Shown here in pieces: positions 53,286 through 62,380 of a DNA stretch of 64,000 nucleotides; position 1 is the stretch's first letter; each line of letters begins with the position of its first letter. Under the pieces are notes generated by a model. That model searched no databases. It was not told the origin of the DNA and worked only from the letters and a program-made list of their open reading frames with translations. The DNA is from PALSA-894 sp963757565. GTDB taxonomy: Bacteria > Pseudomonadota > Alphaproteobacteria > Rhizobiales > Xanthobacteraceae. The position numbers and the translations under genes are program-made. Location: contig CAVWSB010000006.1 of NCBI GenBank assembly GCA_963757565.1, positions 310,001 through 374,000 on the forward strand, read 5' to 3'.

Positions 53286-53888
53286 TTAGGGTGGCGCCGT
53301 GGTCCGAATGGAAGACCGGTCGGCGATGCCGCGCAGCCAGGTCGCAAGCTGTGGACGATCGCGTGTGAGGTCGCCCGGGCCCCGGTTGCGCGATTCCTCA
53401 AGACCCACGACGAGGATCAGATGCGCCATCGTCGGCGCACCCTGCGGCAGCGCCGCCATCACCTGTGTCTCGAAGAAATCGGCCAGGCGTTGCGCGCGCG
53501 CAGCCTCGTGCGCGAGGATCGTCGGCGATCGCTCGTTCTCCGGCCGGCGCATCTCCCGCACCCACACCGCGATGCCGTCGCACATGCTGCGCGCCGTCGC
53601 CTCCAGCCGCCTGTACGATAAATCGGCAGCGTGCGCTGGCGCGTGCACCCATGGTTTGCCGTCGAGGCCATCCAGATAGGCGCAGATGAGCTGGCTATCC
53701 TCCATGCCGTCGCCGGCGTCGTCGACCAGATAGGGGACGCGGCCAGACGGGTTGATCGCGTAATACGGGCTGTCGGCCGTGCGCGTGCGCGCCTCGACGA
53801 CCTCGACACGATCCTGCAGTTCTTTCTCAGCGACGATGATGCGGGCCAGCCGGGAATACGGCGACGTGTAGGTCACATAAAGCTTCAT
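53286..53888 (-). CDS. Glutathione S-transferase family protein
   Basis: 200 aa. N-terminal thioredoxin-like fold with the active-site region YTSPYSRLARIIVAEKEL; Ser in place of the cysteine, as in beta/theta-like forms. NPSGRVPYLVDD and MEDSQLICAYLD contact glutathione. The C-terminal helical domain is present. Substrate unknown; GshA is also encoded in this window. Confidence 0.9.
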   Translation of the reverse strand: MKLYVTYTSPYSRLARIIVAEKELQDRVEVVEARTRTADSPYYAINPSGRVPYLVDDAGDGMEDSQLICAYLDGLDGKPWVHAPAHAADLSYRRLEATARSMCDGIAVWVREMRRPENERSPTILAHEAARAQRLADFFETQVMAALPQGAPTMAHLILVVGLEESRNRGPGDLTRDRPQLATWLRGIADRSSIRTTAPP

Positions 53889-53909
53889 CGCGTCGCGCCC
53901 CTTTCGCGA

Positions 53910-54659
53910 TCAATACTGCCCGGTCCATATCAGCATCACGCCGCGCGCGAGATAAATGATGCTCACCGCAAAAATGACACGACGCGTCCACTGTCGAAAT
54001 CCAACGTCGGTCATCCGTTCCAGCACCAGGGCTGCGAGCGAGGTGCCGCCGATCGACAGCGCAATCGCCGGCAAATAGGTCCACAGCGGCACCGCATCGG
54101 AGAGTCCGACAAACGAGCCGAAATAGACCGCGCGGATGACGTGGCTGAACGTCTGCGTCACCGCCTTGGTGGCGATCGTCGTTTTGCGGTCGAGCATCGA
54201 TTTCTGGAAGAAGATATCGAGAAACAGCCCGCCGACACCGGTGAGAAGCTGGATGACCGTGGTCAGCACACCGGTGATGAACGGTACGCCGCGCCATTCG
54301 ATGTTCGGCCGCCACTCTTTCGGCAGGAGCTCGATCAGGAACGGCATCGCGCCGAGCCCGACATAGACCGAGGCCTTGCTCGGCACGATCGCGATGCTGC
54401 GCATGATCGCGAACGAAATGACCGCACCCGCCACGTAAACGAAAAAGATGCGCCAGAGCACGAAACGCCACCACAGTGCGGCGCGCCAGCCGTTCGCCAC
54501 CAGCTGGATGAGCGAGAAGATCACCATGCCGGTCGCGACGTCGAAATAGGCGAGCAGCACGCCGACCAGGATCATGCCGCCCGCCATCCCGAACAGCCCG
54601 GAGATGAACGAGGTCGAGATGATGGTGCAGGCGATGAGGACGAAGTCGAAGGGGGTCAT
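53910..54659 (-). CDS. TauE/SafE-family membrane transporter
   Basis: 249 aa, seven to eight helices. Half-signatures FISGLFGMAGGMILVGVL and a second half starting TGVLTTVIQLLTGVGGLFLD. Distinct from the TauE at 40222 and without a TIGR02186 partner. The ATG at 54659 was chosen; five codons upstream (54674) is also possible, and neither has a good ribosome site. Confidence 0.87.
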   Translation of the reverse strand: MTPFDFVLIACTIISTSFISGLFGMAGGMILVGVLLAYFDVATGMVIFSLIQLVANGWRAALWWRFVLWRIFFVYVAGAVISFAIMRSIAIVPSKASVYVGLGAMPFLIELLPKEWRPNIEWRGVPFITGVLTTVIQLLTGVGGLFLDIFFQKSMLDRKTTIATKAVTQTFSHVIRAVYFGSFVGLSDAVPLWTYLPAIALSIGGTSLAALVLERMTDVGFRQWTRRVIFAVSIIYLARGVMLIWTGQY

Positions 54660-54689
54660 GCGAGAGGGAAACATTGCACGCTTCGCTGA

Positions 54690-54757
54690 CGCTCGTCCCC
54701 GCGAAAGCGGGGACCCAGCCCTTCGTTTTCTGGATGCCCGCTTTCGCGGGCATGAGC
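54690..54757. repeat. Twin hairpin element between tauE and lysK
   Basis: GTCCCCGC GAAA GCGGGGAC followed by TGCCCGC TTTC GCGGGCA. A transposase-free intergenic element related to 35461-35482. Confidence 0.7.
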
Positions 54758-54773
54758 GGACGGCGGTTGCTGG

Positions 54774-56409
54774 CTATGCGCTCCGCGCCAGCGCGCCGTC
54801 GATCATGCCGGCCGTGTTCGCCACGCCGTACACCGCGACGAACGAGCCGAAGCGCGGGCCTTTCTCCTGGCCGAGCAGCACCTGGTAGAGCATGTTGAAC
54901 CAGTCGAGCGAGACGCCGGGACGGCCGTCCTTGGCGGACTTCTTGTGATCGAGGAACGGCTCGCGCCGCCCGATCTCGTAGACGACGTTCTGGATATCCT
55001 CGGCGCTCGCGCCGTCGGCCAATTGCGAGAGCGCATCGCGCAGGTCGGTCAGCGCCTTGCGCTCGGTCTCGCTCGGCTCGCGAAACTGCTTCGTCGGCGC
55101 GACGAAATCGCGATAGTAGTTGATCGCATAGCCGACCATCGCGTCGAGCTTGGGATGCGTCCGCGGCGTGACACCCGGCCGATAGCGGCCGATGAAGCCC
55201 CACAGCGTCTCGGCATTCTCGGCATTCGACGAGGACACCAGCGTGAGCAGAAGCTGGAACGTCACCGGCATGTCGACAGCGGGCGGATGACCGCCGTGAA
55301 TGTGCCATACGGGATTTCCAAGACGCTGCTTGCCGTCCTGCCGCGGATAGCCGCCCAGGAACTGGTAATACTCATCAACGTGTCGGGGGATCACATCGAA
55401 GTAGAGCCGCTTGGCCTCCTTCGGCCTTTGATACATGAACAGCGAGAGCGATTCCGGGCTCGCGTAGCGCAGCCATTCATCGATGGTCAGCCCGTTGCCC
55501 TTCGACTTGGAGATCTTCTGGCCCTTGTCATCGAGGAAGAGCTCGTAGTTGAAGCCCTCCGGGGGCTGCGCCCCGAGCGCCTTCGCGATCTCGCCCGACA
55601 GCTTCACCGAGTTCGATCAGGTCCTTGCCGGCCATCTCGTAGTCGATGCCGAGCGCAACCCAGCGCATCGCCCAGTCTGGCTTCCATTGCAGCTTCACCT
55701 TGCCGCCGGTCACCGGCGTGGTGATGCGCTCCTTGGTGTCCGGCTCTTCATACGTGATGGTGCCGGCCTTCGCGTCGTGTTCGAGGATCGGCACCTGCAG
55801 CACAATGCCGCTCACCGGCGAAATGGGAAGGAATGGCGAATAGGTTTGCGCGCGCTCCTCGCGCAGCGAGGGCAGCATGATCGCCATCACTTGGTCGAGC
55901 CGTTCCAGCACCTTCAGCAGCGCGGCATCGAAACGGCCGGACGTGTAGCATTCGGTCGAGGATAAAAATTCGTACTCGAAGCCGAAATGATCGAGGAAGG
56001 CGCGAAGTCGCGCATTGTTGTGCTGGCCAAAGCTCGGATGCGTGCCGAACGGATCAGCGACCCGCGTCAGCGGCTTGCCGAGATCCTTTTCCAGCAGCTC
56101 CTTGTTCGGCACGTTGTCGGGCACCTTGCGCAGCCCGTCCATGTCGTCGGAGAACGCGATCAGTCGCGTCTTGATCTTGTCGTCGGTCAGAACGCGGAAC
56201 GCATGACGCACCATCGTGGTACGCGCGACCTCGCCGAACGTGCCGATATGCGGCAGGCCGGAGGGGCCGTAGCCGGTCTCGAAGATCACCTCGTCCTTGG
56301 GCTTGCGCTTCAGCCGCGCGACGATCTTGCGCGCCTCCTCGAACGGCCAGGCGTTCGATGTCTCGGCGAGTTCGCGCAGCGAAGCGGCGGGTGCGTCGGC
56401 AGTGGACAT
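54774..56409 (-). CDS. lysK: Lysyl-tRNA synthetase, class I (one frameshift)
   Basis: Charges tRNA-Lys using the class I fold found in alphaproteobacteria and archaea. About 545 aa across the break. HIGH signature GLPHIGTFGEVA near residue 67; KMSKS-type KISKSKGNG in the second half. The start at 56409 has GGAG at 7 bases. The frame breaks near 55612 (one extra A: repaired reading KDLIDSVKLSGEI). The gene is essential unless a class II LysRS exists, so a sequencing error is the best explanation. Confidence 0.92.
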
Positions 56410-56460
56410 CGGATTCTCCGGCGCGCGGACACTAGAAACCGCGGCCAGTGCGGTCAAACC

Positions 56461-57369
56461 TCAAAACGGGCTGATGGGAAAATAGCGCAGCCACAAATCG
56501 GTGAAGCGGCCCTTCTCCCACAGGCGGAACAGCGCCCAATTGAACGCAAGACGCAGCGTGTCGTTGCCGCGTTTCACCGCGATGCCCACGCCCTCGCCGA
56601 AATAGCGGCTCTCGGTGAACGGGCCGCCGACGAACTTGCAGCAGTTTGCCGAGTCCGTGCCGTTGAGCCAGAAAGCGAGCGCAATGCCGTCGCCGAACAG
56701 GAGGTCGGTTTCGCCCTTGCGGAGACCGTCGCGTGCCGCCTCCATGGTGCGATAGGGCTTCAGCTCGGCCTCGGTGAAGAAGGCTTTCAGATAGGCCTCG
56801 TGTGCGCTCCCGCCGACCACCGCGATCTTCTTTCCTTCGGTCGCCTCCGGCATCACGTCGCGCATCGCGGCGTCGCGCCGTGCAACGAATCGTGCCGGGG
56901 CACGATAATACGGATCGGAAAAATCCAGACGCTGGCGCGTCTCCGGCGTCACCGCGAGTGACGCGATCACGGCATCGGCGCGATTATCGGCGAGCGCGCG
57001 GAGCAGCGTGTCGAAACGGCGAAGCTGGATCGTGCAGGAAACTTTCAGCTCCTCGCAGATCAACCGCGCGAGTTCGACATTGAAGCCGGCCGGGTTTCCG
57101 TCCGGTCCCGCATAGTTGAATGGCGGGTAATCGAACTCGGTCAGAAACCGGATTTGCGCGATGCGCGAGACGTCCGGCTTTTCAGGCCGCCGGCGCGGGT
57201 CCCAGAATCCCGGCACGGTGACGGTCGGCTGAACGGCCGGCGACGGTGCAGGTTGCGCAAGCGCCGGCGCGACGCCGTTCACCGCGCCGAGCAGCAGCCC
57301 CGCCAGCAACCAGAAACTTGGGACCAGCACCTGCCCAACTCTCCATTTACAATGAGACCGTTTCTTCAT
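56461..57369 (-). CDS. Extracellular solute-binding protein, family 3
   Basis: 302 aa. A signal peptide (about 1-36) is followed by a Pro-rich linker and a polar amino-acid-type binding domain: LTEFDYPPFNYAGPDGNPAG, ELARLICEELKVSC, RADAVIASLAVTPETRQRLD, and a C-terminal KGRFTDLWLRYFPISPF. No permease genes adjoin. Ligand unknown. Confidence 0.9.
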   Translation of the reverse strand: MKKRSHCKWRVGQVLVPSFWLLAGLLLGAVNGVAPALAQPAPSPAVQPTVTVPGFWDPRRRPEKPDVSRIAQIRFLTEFDYPPFNYAGPDGNPAGFNVELARLICEELKVSCTIQLRRFDTLLRALADNRADAVIASLAVTPETRQRLDFSDPYYRAPARFVARRDAAMRDVMPEATEGKKIAVVGGSAHEAYLKAFFTEAELKPYRTMEAARDGLRKGETDLLFGDGIALAFWLNGTDSANCCKFVGGPFTESRYFGEGVGIAVKRGNDTLRLAFNWALFRLWEKGRFTDLWLRYFPISPF

Positions 57370-57448
57370 TAGAATTCTAGCTTGCTGGTTGCATCGGGGG
57401 GCTCCGGGCGGCCCGCTTATAGACGAAACGCCGTAACGGGGCAGCGTC

Positions 57449-59434
57449 TTGAGTAGCGTTGAGTTCGAAAGACCCGCAGAGCGGCGGCGCCGTGCCGTCG
57501 CGCGCCCGTTCGTTCCGGAGTCGAGCCGGATCAGTCCGGCCCCGCAAGCCCGTGCGCGTTCGCGTTGTCCGGAACTCGATTGCCTGCGTGGCCGCCTGCC
57601 ACCGGGTACGCTGGCGGCAGCCGAACGGCGCGCACTCGCGCTCGGCATCGGCGCCGACCGTGTGCTGATTACGGCCGGCATCATCGGCGAGGACGCGTAT
57701 GTGGCCGCGCTCGCCGCATGGCTGCGCGTACCGTTCGAACCGCTGGCGGGGGAGCGCGACGACTGCCCGCTCCCTGACACGCAGTTCATCGACGCCGCGA
57801 AATCGGGCCTGCTGCCGCTGCATCTCGATGGCGCGATTGTTTGGGTGGTGGCGCCATACGCGTGGACAGCGCGGCGGCTCGTCACCGGCGCGCATCCGCT
57901 GCCGAAGGACCGCTTCCGGCTGACCTCGCCGCGCCGGCTGCGGCAGTTCGTGGCCCATCATGGCGCGCAGGCACTCGGTGCGCGCGCCGCGAACGCGCTG
58001 CGCACGGCGCATCCTGCACTGTCGGCGGCCGTGTGCCCGCCGCGCGCACGAGCGGGGTGGCTCGCCGGCCTCAGCATCGCGGCGAGCGTCGCGCTGTTCT
58101 TTCACGGCACCGCATCGGTCCTCGCGAGCGCCGTGCTGGCGCTGACGTTCCTCGCCTGGACTGCGCTGCGGCTCGCAGGCGCCGCGACCGCGTGGCGCGG
58201 GACACCGGCTGTGCGGCTCGCCCCGCATGATCTGCCGATCTACACCCTCATCGTCGCACTCTATGACGAGGCGGATGCCGTGCCGGGTCTCGTCCGCGCG
58301 TTGCGGCAGATCGATTATCCGGCCGAAAAGCTTCAGATCATGATCGCGCTGGAGCCGGACGACTTCGCGACGCAAAACGCGTTCGCGGTCCTCGCGCTCG
58401 GTCCTCCGTTCGAGATCGTCGTCGCGCCCGAGGTCGGCCCGCGCACCAAGCCGAAGGCACTCAATGCTGCACTGGCGCTCGCACGCGGCAGCTTTACGGC
58501 GGTGTTCGACGCCGAGGATCGCCCTGCCCCGGACCAACTTCATCGCGCGCTCGACGTTTTCATGACGCAGGACGACGCCACCGCATGCGTGCAGGCCCGC
58601 CTCACGATCGACAACACGCGCGACTCCTGGCTGAGCGGAATTTTCACGGCGGAATATGCCGGCTTGTTCGATGTGCTGTTGCCCGGCCTTGCCGCGCACG
58701 AATTGCCGCTGCCGCTCGGCGGTTCGTCGAACCATTTCCGTACGCAGGCGCTGCACGACGCAGGCGGCTGGGATCCCTACAACGTCACCGAAGACGCCGA
58801 TCTCGGGATGCGGCTCGCGCGCCTCGGCTATCGCGCGGCGGTCATCGACTCGACCACCTACGAGGAAGCGCCCGCCCGCATCGCGCCGTGGATCCGCCAG
58901 CGCACGCGCTGGTTCAAGGGCTGGATGCAGACCTGGCTCGTACACATGCGCCATCCGCTGCGGCTCGCGCGCGACCTCGGGTTCAAGGGCTTCGTCGCGT
59001 TTCAGCTTGTCGTCGGCGGCACGGTGCTGTCCGCGCTGGTGCATCCGATTTTCATCGCGCAGGTGGTTTATGCCGCGACGACGCATCAGTTGTTCGCGAT
59101 GAGCGGATTTCGCGCCAGCGCGGTTCTCGCCCTGTTGTGCGCGGCTGCGCTGATCGCCGGCTATGCGACCTCGGCGATCCTCGGGCTCGTCGGGCTGAAG
59201 CGGCGCGGATTGCTGCGCCACGGCTTTGTGCTGCTGCTGATGCCGCTGCACTGGCTGCTGCTCTCGGTCGCCGCCTGGCGCGCGCTGTACCAGTTGCTGC
59301 GCGATCCGTTCCGCTGGGAAAAGACCGCGCACGGCCTCGCGCGCACCTCGCGCCTTGCGGCCTCCGAAGCCGAAGCAGCACCGTTCAGAGATAACGCCGC
59401 AGTTCGGCCGCCGACGCCTCGGGCGGCCGCTTGA
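57449..59434 (+). CDS. Membrane glycosyltransferase family 2 with N-terminal MshEN-like domain
   Basis: 661 aa from a TTG at 57449. Residues about 55-160 resemble the GspE/MshE N-terminal domain (GIGADRVLITAGIIGEDAYV; PLHLDGAIVWVVAPYAWT). Two helices follow at about 205-245, then a GT2 core: YTLIVALYDEADAVPGLVRAL, AVFDAEDRPAPDQLH, TEDADLGMRLARLGY and QRTRWFKGWMQ, the processive-synthase motif. C-terminal helices complete it. Probably makes or extends a surface polysaccharide, and the N-terminal domain may bind cyclic di-GMP, by inference. Overlaps the convergent SCO gene by 50 bases. Confidence 0.88.
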   Translation: MSSVEFERPAERRRRAVARPFVPESSRISPAPQARARSRCPELDCLRGRLPPGTLAAAERRALALGIGADRVLITAGIIGEDAYVAALAAWLRVPFEPLAGERDDCPLPDTQFIDAAKSGLLPLHLDGAIVWVVAPYAWTARRLVTGAHPLPKDRFRLTSPRRLRQFVAHHGAQALGARAANALRTAHPALSAAVCPPRARAGWLAGLSIAASVALFFHGTASVLASAVLALTFLAWTALRLAGAATAWRGTPAVRLAPHDLPIYTLIVALYDEADAVPGLVRALRQIDYPAEKLQIMIALEPDDFATQNAFAVLALGPPFEIVVAPEVGPRTKPKALNAALALARGSFTAVFDAEDRPAPDQLHRALDVFMTQDDATACVQARLTIDNTRDSWLSGIFTAEYAGLFDVLLPGLAAHELPLPLGGSSNHFRTQALHDAGGWDPYNVTEDADLGMRLARLGYRAAVIDSTTYEEAPARIAPWIRQRTRWFKGWMQTWLVHMRHPLRLARDLGFKGFVAFQLVVGGTVLSALVHPIFIAQVVYAATTHQLFAMSGFRASAVLALLCAAALIAGYATSAILGLVGLKRRGLLRHGFVLLLMPLHWLLLSVAAWRALYQLLRDPFRWEKTAHGLARTSRLAASEAEAAPFRDNAAVRPPTPRAAA

Positions 59435-59990
59435 GCGAGAACGGCGAGACGAACTGCCCGTTCTTGTCCATCAGGTACACGATCGCGGTGTGGTCCATCG
59501 TGTAGTCGCCGTCCTTGAGCGGGACCTTCTTGTAATAGACGCGGTATTCCTTCGCGACGGCCGCGAGTTCTTTCTCATCCCCGCCGATGCCGAGCACGCG
59601 CGGATTGAAGCTCGACAGGTAGTCCTTCAGCGCGGCCGGCGTGTCGCGCTCCGGATCGACCGTGATGAAAACCGCATTCACCTTCGCGGCGTCAGGGCCG
59701 AGCTTGTTCAGCACCTCCGAGATGTCGAACAGCGTGGTGGGGCACACTTCCGGGCAATGCGTGAAGCCGAAGAACACCAGCGAGGGATGTCCCTTCAGGT
59801 CCTTCTCGGTGATCGGCTGGCCGTTCTGGTCGGTGAGCTTGAAGGGACCACCGATCGCGGCGGTGGCGTTCGCAAGCGGGCCCGGTCCGCTCCCGGTCAC
59901 CAGCAGCACCACCGCGAAGCACAGCACGAGACCCGCAAGGAACGCGGAGAGAATGAGCAGCAGGCGCGTCGTGCGGGGGTTCATGGGCAT
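59385..59990 (-). CDS. SCO1/SenC-family copper chaperone
   Basis: 201 aa: N-terminal membrane anchor (about 9-32), thioredoxin-like fold with CPEVC (Cys79, Cys83) in FGFTHCPEVCPTTLFD, and the conserved His in YTMDHTAIVYLMD. SCO proteins deliver copper to CuA of oxidase subunit II, fitting the oxidase operon at the other end of the window. The ATG at 59990 follows the stop of the small upstream gene by three bases. Confidence 0.93.
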   Translation of the reverse strand: MPMNPRTTRLLLILSAFLAGLVLCFAVVLLVTGSGPGPLANATAAIGGPFKLTDQNGQPITEKDLKGHPSLVFFGFTHCPEVCPTTLFDISEVLNKLGPDAAKVNAVFITVDPERDTPAALKDYLSSFNPRVLGIGGDEKELAAVAKEYRVYYKKVPLKDGDYTMDHTAIVYLMDKNGQFVSPFSLKRPPEASAAELRRYL

Positions 59991-59993
59991 AAC

Positions 59994-60158
59994 TCAGAAA
60001 CAGGCCGCGATGCCGGCCGAGATCGTTTCGAAGAACACCGCCGTGCCGTAATGCGCCCACAGGACCAGCGTGGCGGCGACCAGCGCACCCGCGACAGCGC
60101 CGGCCGCGAGTGCGGGCCGCGAAACGGAACGTGGGGCATCCACCGCAGCTTCGGGCAT
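59994..60158 (-). CDS. Small single-helix membrane protein upstream of SCO
   Basis: 54 aa: MPEAAVDAPRSVSRPAL, then one hydrophobic helix (AGAVAGALVAATLVLWAHYG) and a short periplasmic tail TAVFFETISAGIAACF. GGAG lies 7 bases before the ATG. Translationally linked to SCO. No family name; possibly an assembly partner. Confidence 0.7.
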   Translation of the reverse strand: MPEAAVDAPRSVSRPALAAGAVAGALVAATLVLWAHYGTAVFFETISAGIAACF

Positions 60159-60249
60159 AAGCATTCTCCGTGCCCGAGATAGGCCCGATCCCGCCGCACG
60201 GCAACCGGGTGGTCCCACCCCACGGGCGACCCGCCGGCGATGGACGGAC

Positions 60250-60627
60250 TTAGCGCTGCACGATATCGGCCACCGTATGGCTCATCGGATCGATGATCAG
60301 CACGCGATCCGCGAGCTGCGCGTAGTAGTACTCCTTGAGCACGGCAATTTCGTACACCAGCGGACGTGGCAGCGGATGCTCGGCGAGCGCTTCCTGCTCC
60401 GGCACCTTGGCACCGATCGCCGGCGTAAAGCCGTCGGGCAGCTTGTCGAGCGTGTCCCGGCCGTTGATTTCCTGAACGATGCGCTGCTTCTGCGCATCAG
60501 TCAGCTTGAGCGGCGGCTTCGGCTGCACGGGTCCGGCAACGGTGTCGGAGGGCGCGGGTCCCTCCGCGGAGGCCGGCGCGCCGAGCAGGCTGACGCCGGC
60601 TAGTATCGCTAGGGCCAATCGTTGCAT
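60250..60627 (-). CDS. DUF1236 domain exported protein
   Basis: 125 aa with a signal peptide (to about ASA-EGP). Helical LTDAQKQRIVQEINGRDTL and the DUF1236-like end YYYAQLADRVLIIDPMSHTV. DUF1236 proteins are abundant in Bradyrhizobium-like bacteria, function unknown. Confidence 0.85.
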   Translation of the reverse strand: MQRLALAILAGVSLLGAPASAEGPAPSDTVAGPVQPKPPLKLTDAQKQRIVQEINGRDTLDKLPDGFTPAIGAKVPEQEALAEHPLPRPLVYEIAVLKEYYYAQLADRVLIIDPMSHTVADIVQR

Positions 60628-60712
60628 GGTCTTCTCCTTTCGACGGCGCTATTTGCCCGGAAAACGCTGGCATCGCGGCGCGAGTTCCCTCAAACTCCGG
60701 CACGGACCTGTT

Positions 60713-61564
60713 ATGACGCCCGGACGTTTCGGCCTTTGCGTTGCACTCCTGATCGCCCTTTCCTCCGCGGCGCATGCACAGGCGCCCCAGCGGGTCACAT
60801 TTCCGAGCGCCGATGGCGCCACCACGCTTACCGGCTATCTCTATCTCCCGCCCGCGCATGCGGCGCGCGCGCCGGCCGTCGTGATGATGCACGGGCGCGC
60901 GGGCGCCTATTCGTCGCTCGCCAAAGGCGTCTACGACGCCACAACGCTCTCGCAACGTCATCAGGCCTGGGGCGAACTGTGGGCCGGGCACGGCTATGTG
61001 GCGCTGCTGGTCGACGGCTTCGGCCCGCGCGGCTATCCGGCCGGCTTTCCGCGTTACAGCTACGACAGCCGCCCCGAGACGCTGAACGAAGTCACCGTGC
61101 GCCCGCTCGACGCCTACGGCGCGCTCGCCTGGCTGCGCGCGCGCGCGGACGTGGACGGCGCGCGTGTCGGCCTGCAGGGCTGGTCGAATGGCGGCAGCGC
61201 GACACTTGCCGCGATGGCGGCCGCGCCTTCAGGCGGCAAGGGCTTCGCGGCGGCGCTCGCGTTCTATCCGGCCTGCGGCCTGAAGGGCGCGTTCGAGGCC
61301 GGCTACAAACCCTATGCGCCGGTGCGCGTGTTCATTGGCACGGCGGACGAGGAGGTCTCGCCCAGGCGTTGCGAAAAACTAGTCGAGGACAGCCGCGCGT
61401 CCGGTGGCGACATCACGATCCGCCTCTATGACGGCGCAACGCACTCGTTCGACGATCCGGGCCGCAAACGGCAGAGCGTGGACGCCAACGCCGACGCGAC
61501 CGAGGACGCGGTGGAGCGGGCGGTGAAGTTTTTCGGCGCGAAGCTCGGCGGCGAGCGAGACTAG
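60713..61564 (+). CDS. Exported dienelactone-hydrolase-like protein
   Basis: 283 aa, alpha/beta hydrolase. A signal peptide ends near SSAAHA-QAP. The nucleophile is Ser158 in QGWSNGGSAT rather than the cysteine of classical dienelactone hydrolase. The oxyanion segment is MMHGRAGAYSSL, acid near IGTADEEVSP and His in DGATHSFDDPG. Substrate unknown; the family includes exported esterases. Confidence 0.88.
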   Translation: MTPGRFGLCVALLIALSSAAHAQAPQRVTFPSADGATTLTGYLYLPPAHAARAPAVVMMHGRAGAYSSLAKGVYDATTLSQRHQAWGELWAGHGYVALLVDGFGPRGYPAGFPRYSYDSRPETLNEVTVRPLDAYGALAWLRARADVDGARVGLQGWSNGGSATLAAMAAAPSGGKGFAAALAFYPACGLKGAFEAGYKPYAPVRVFIGTADEEVSPRRCEKLVEDSRASGGDITIRLYDGATHSFDDPGRKRQSVDANADATEDAVERAVKFFGAKLGGERD

Positions 61565-61600
61565 GCACACCGCACGCACCTACTTCCGTCATGCCCGGGC

Positions 61601-61825
61601 ATGACCGGGCATCCTCGCCGAGGATTCATGAAGCCCAACGGGATCAGCAAGAACCGGCTCGCGCGCGATATCGACGTGAACCCGGCCCAGGTGAACGACA
61701 TTGTTCACGCCCGGTCGAGCATCACGGCATCCGTCGCGCTCCGGCTCGGGAAATACTTCGGCACGACGCCAGAGCTGTGGATGAACTTGCAGGCCGACTA
61801 CGACCTGCGCCGCGCGCGCGGGTGA
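61601..61825 (+). pseudogene. HigA-type antitoxin remnant, no toxin partner
   Basis: The core GISKNRLARDIDVNPAQVND and LRLGKYFGTTPELWMNLQ matches HigA addiction-module antitoxins (XRE HTH). The usual N-terminus (HPGEILLEEFM-like) appears eroded to HPRRGFM and merges with a GCCCGGGCATGACCGGGCAT palindrome. The frame stops early, and no HigB toxin is adjacent on either side. An orphan antitoxin starting at 61628 remains possible. Confidence 0.65.
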
Positions 61826-61978
61826 TTGGGCAAAGGCCGAGCGCCGCGTGCGCGTGCTCGCCGCGGAGTAAAGTCGTTGAGGCGCAGGCGGTAACGCCTA
61901 AATCGCCCCAGCAATCCAAGTCCAGCGGATTTCTATTTTTGTTTCAAGTGAGGCTGGCGCTGTAGCGTGTTTTCCCCC

Positions 61979-62007
61979 TTGACTAGGACTGAATTCAGTC
62001 CTATATT
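61979..62007 (+). promoter_or_regulatory. Sigma-70-type promoter with palindromic spacer
   Basis: TTGACT (61979-61984), exactly 17 bases, TATATT (62002-62007). Near-consensus and unusual in this GC-rich window. The spacer is almost entirely the palindrome described separately. Confidence 0.8.
61984..62003. promoter_or_regulatory. 20-bp perfect palindrome TAGGACTGAATTCAGTCCTA in the promoter spacer
   Basis: Perfect dyad over all 20 bases, lying between the -35 and -10 boxes, so a bound repressor would block RNA polymerase. The GACT...AGTC half-sites recall Rrf2/IscR-type operators, but the identity of the regulator is open. Confidence 0.75.
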
Positions 62008-62380
62008 CACCCCACCTTGCTCGTCGAGGGGCGCCCGCCGGAGGCATCCAGACGAGCGGAGCAAGGTGCGGCTCCCGCGCCCGGCAGGCATGCCGGTCCC
62101 GGGCGGCCCGGGGCTCCACCCGGGGGACACTACGGTCCCACTGCCAGGAGCTGGCTGACGGCGGCGCGCGAATGCGCCCCGAAAGCGTGGCCCGGGACCG
62201 AAAAGCGCCGCCGTGGAGCGCCGCAAGGCGCGGCGTCCTTCGCCGGACGCCGGCCTCCCCGCAAGGGGAGGCGACCGGTGCGTAGCGCCATGCGGCGCTC
62301 CACCCCCTCCTCGCGCACACGCGCCCGGAGGGATCACACAACCCGGGCGCAGTGCGCCGCGGGAACGAGGAGGCATGCCC
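62008..62380 (+). ncRNA. Candidate structured 5' leader or small RNA
   Basis: About 370 GC-rich bases between a strong promoter and the next start codon with no credible frame. Perfect stems: CCTTGCTC/GAGCAAGG (62015-62022 with 62059-62066); a 13-bp GTGGAGCGCCGCA/TGCGGCGCTCCAC (62213-62225 with 62291-62303) enclosing CGGCGTCC/GGACGCCG (62231-62252) and GCCTCCCC-GCAA-GGGGAGGC (62253-62272, GNRA loop); and GCGCCCGG/CCGGGCGC (62321-62350). The nested branched fold indicates a real RNA structure. No known riboswitch class recognised. Confidence 0.6.

Noticed and set aside
57377..59332. 651-residue minus-strand frame
   Set aside because: Antisense to the GT2 synthase, which has the full D,D,D,QxxRW set.
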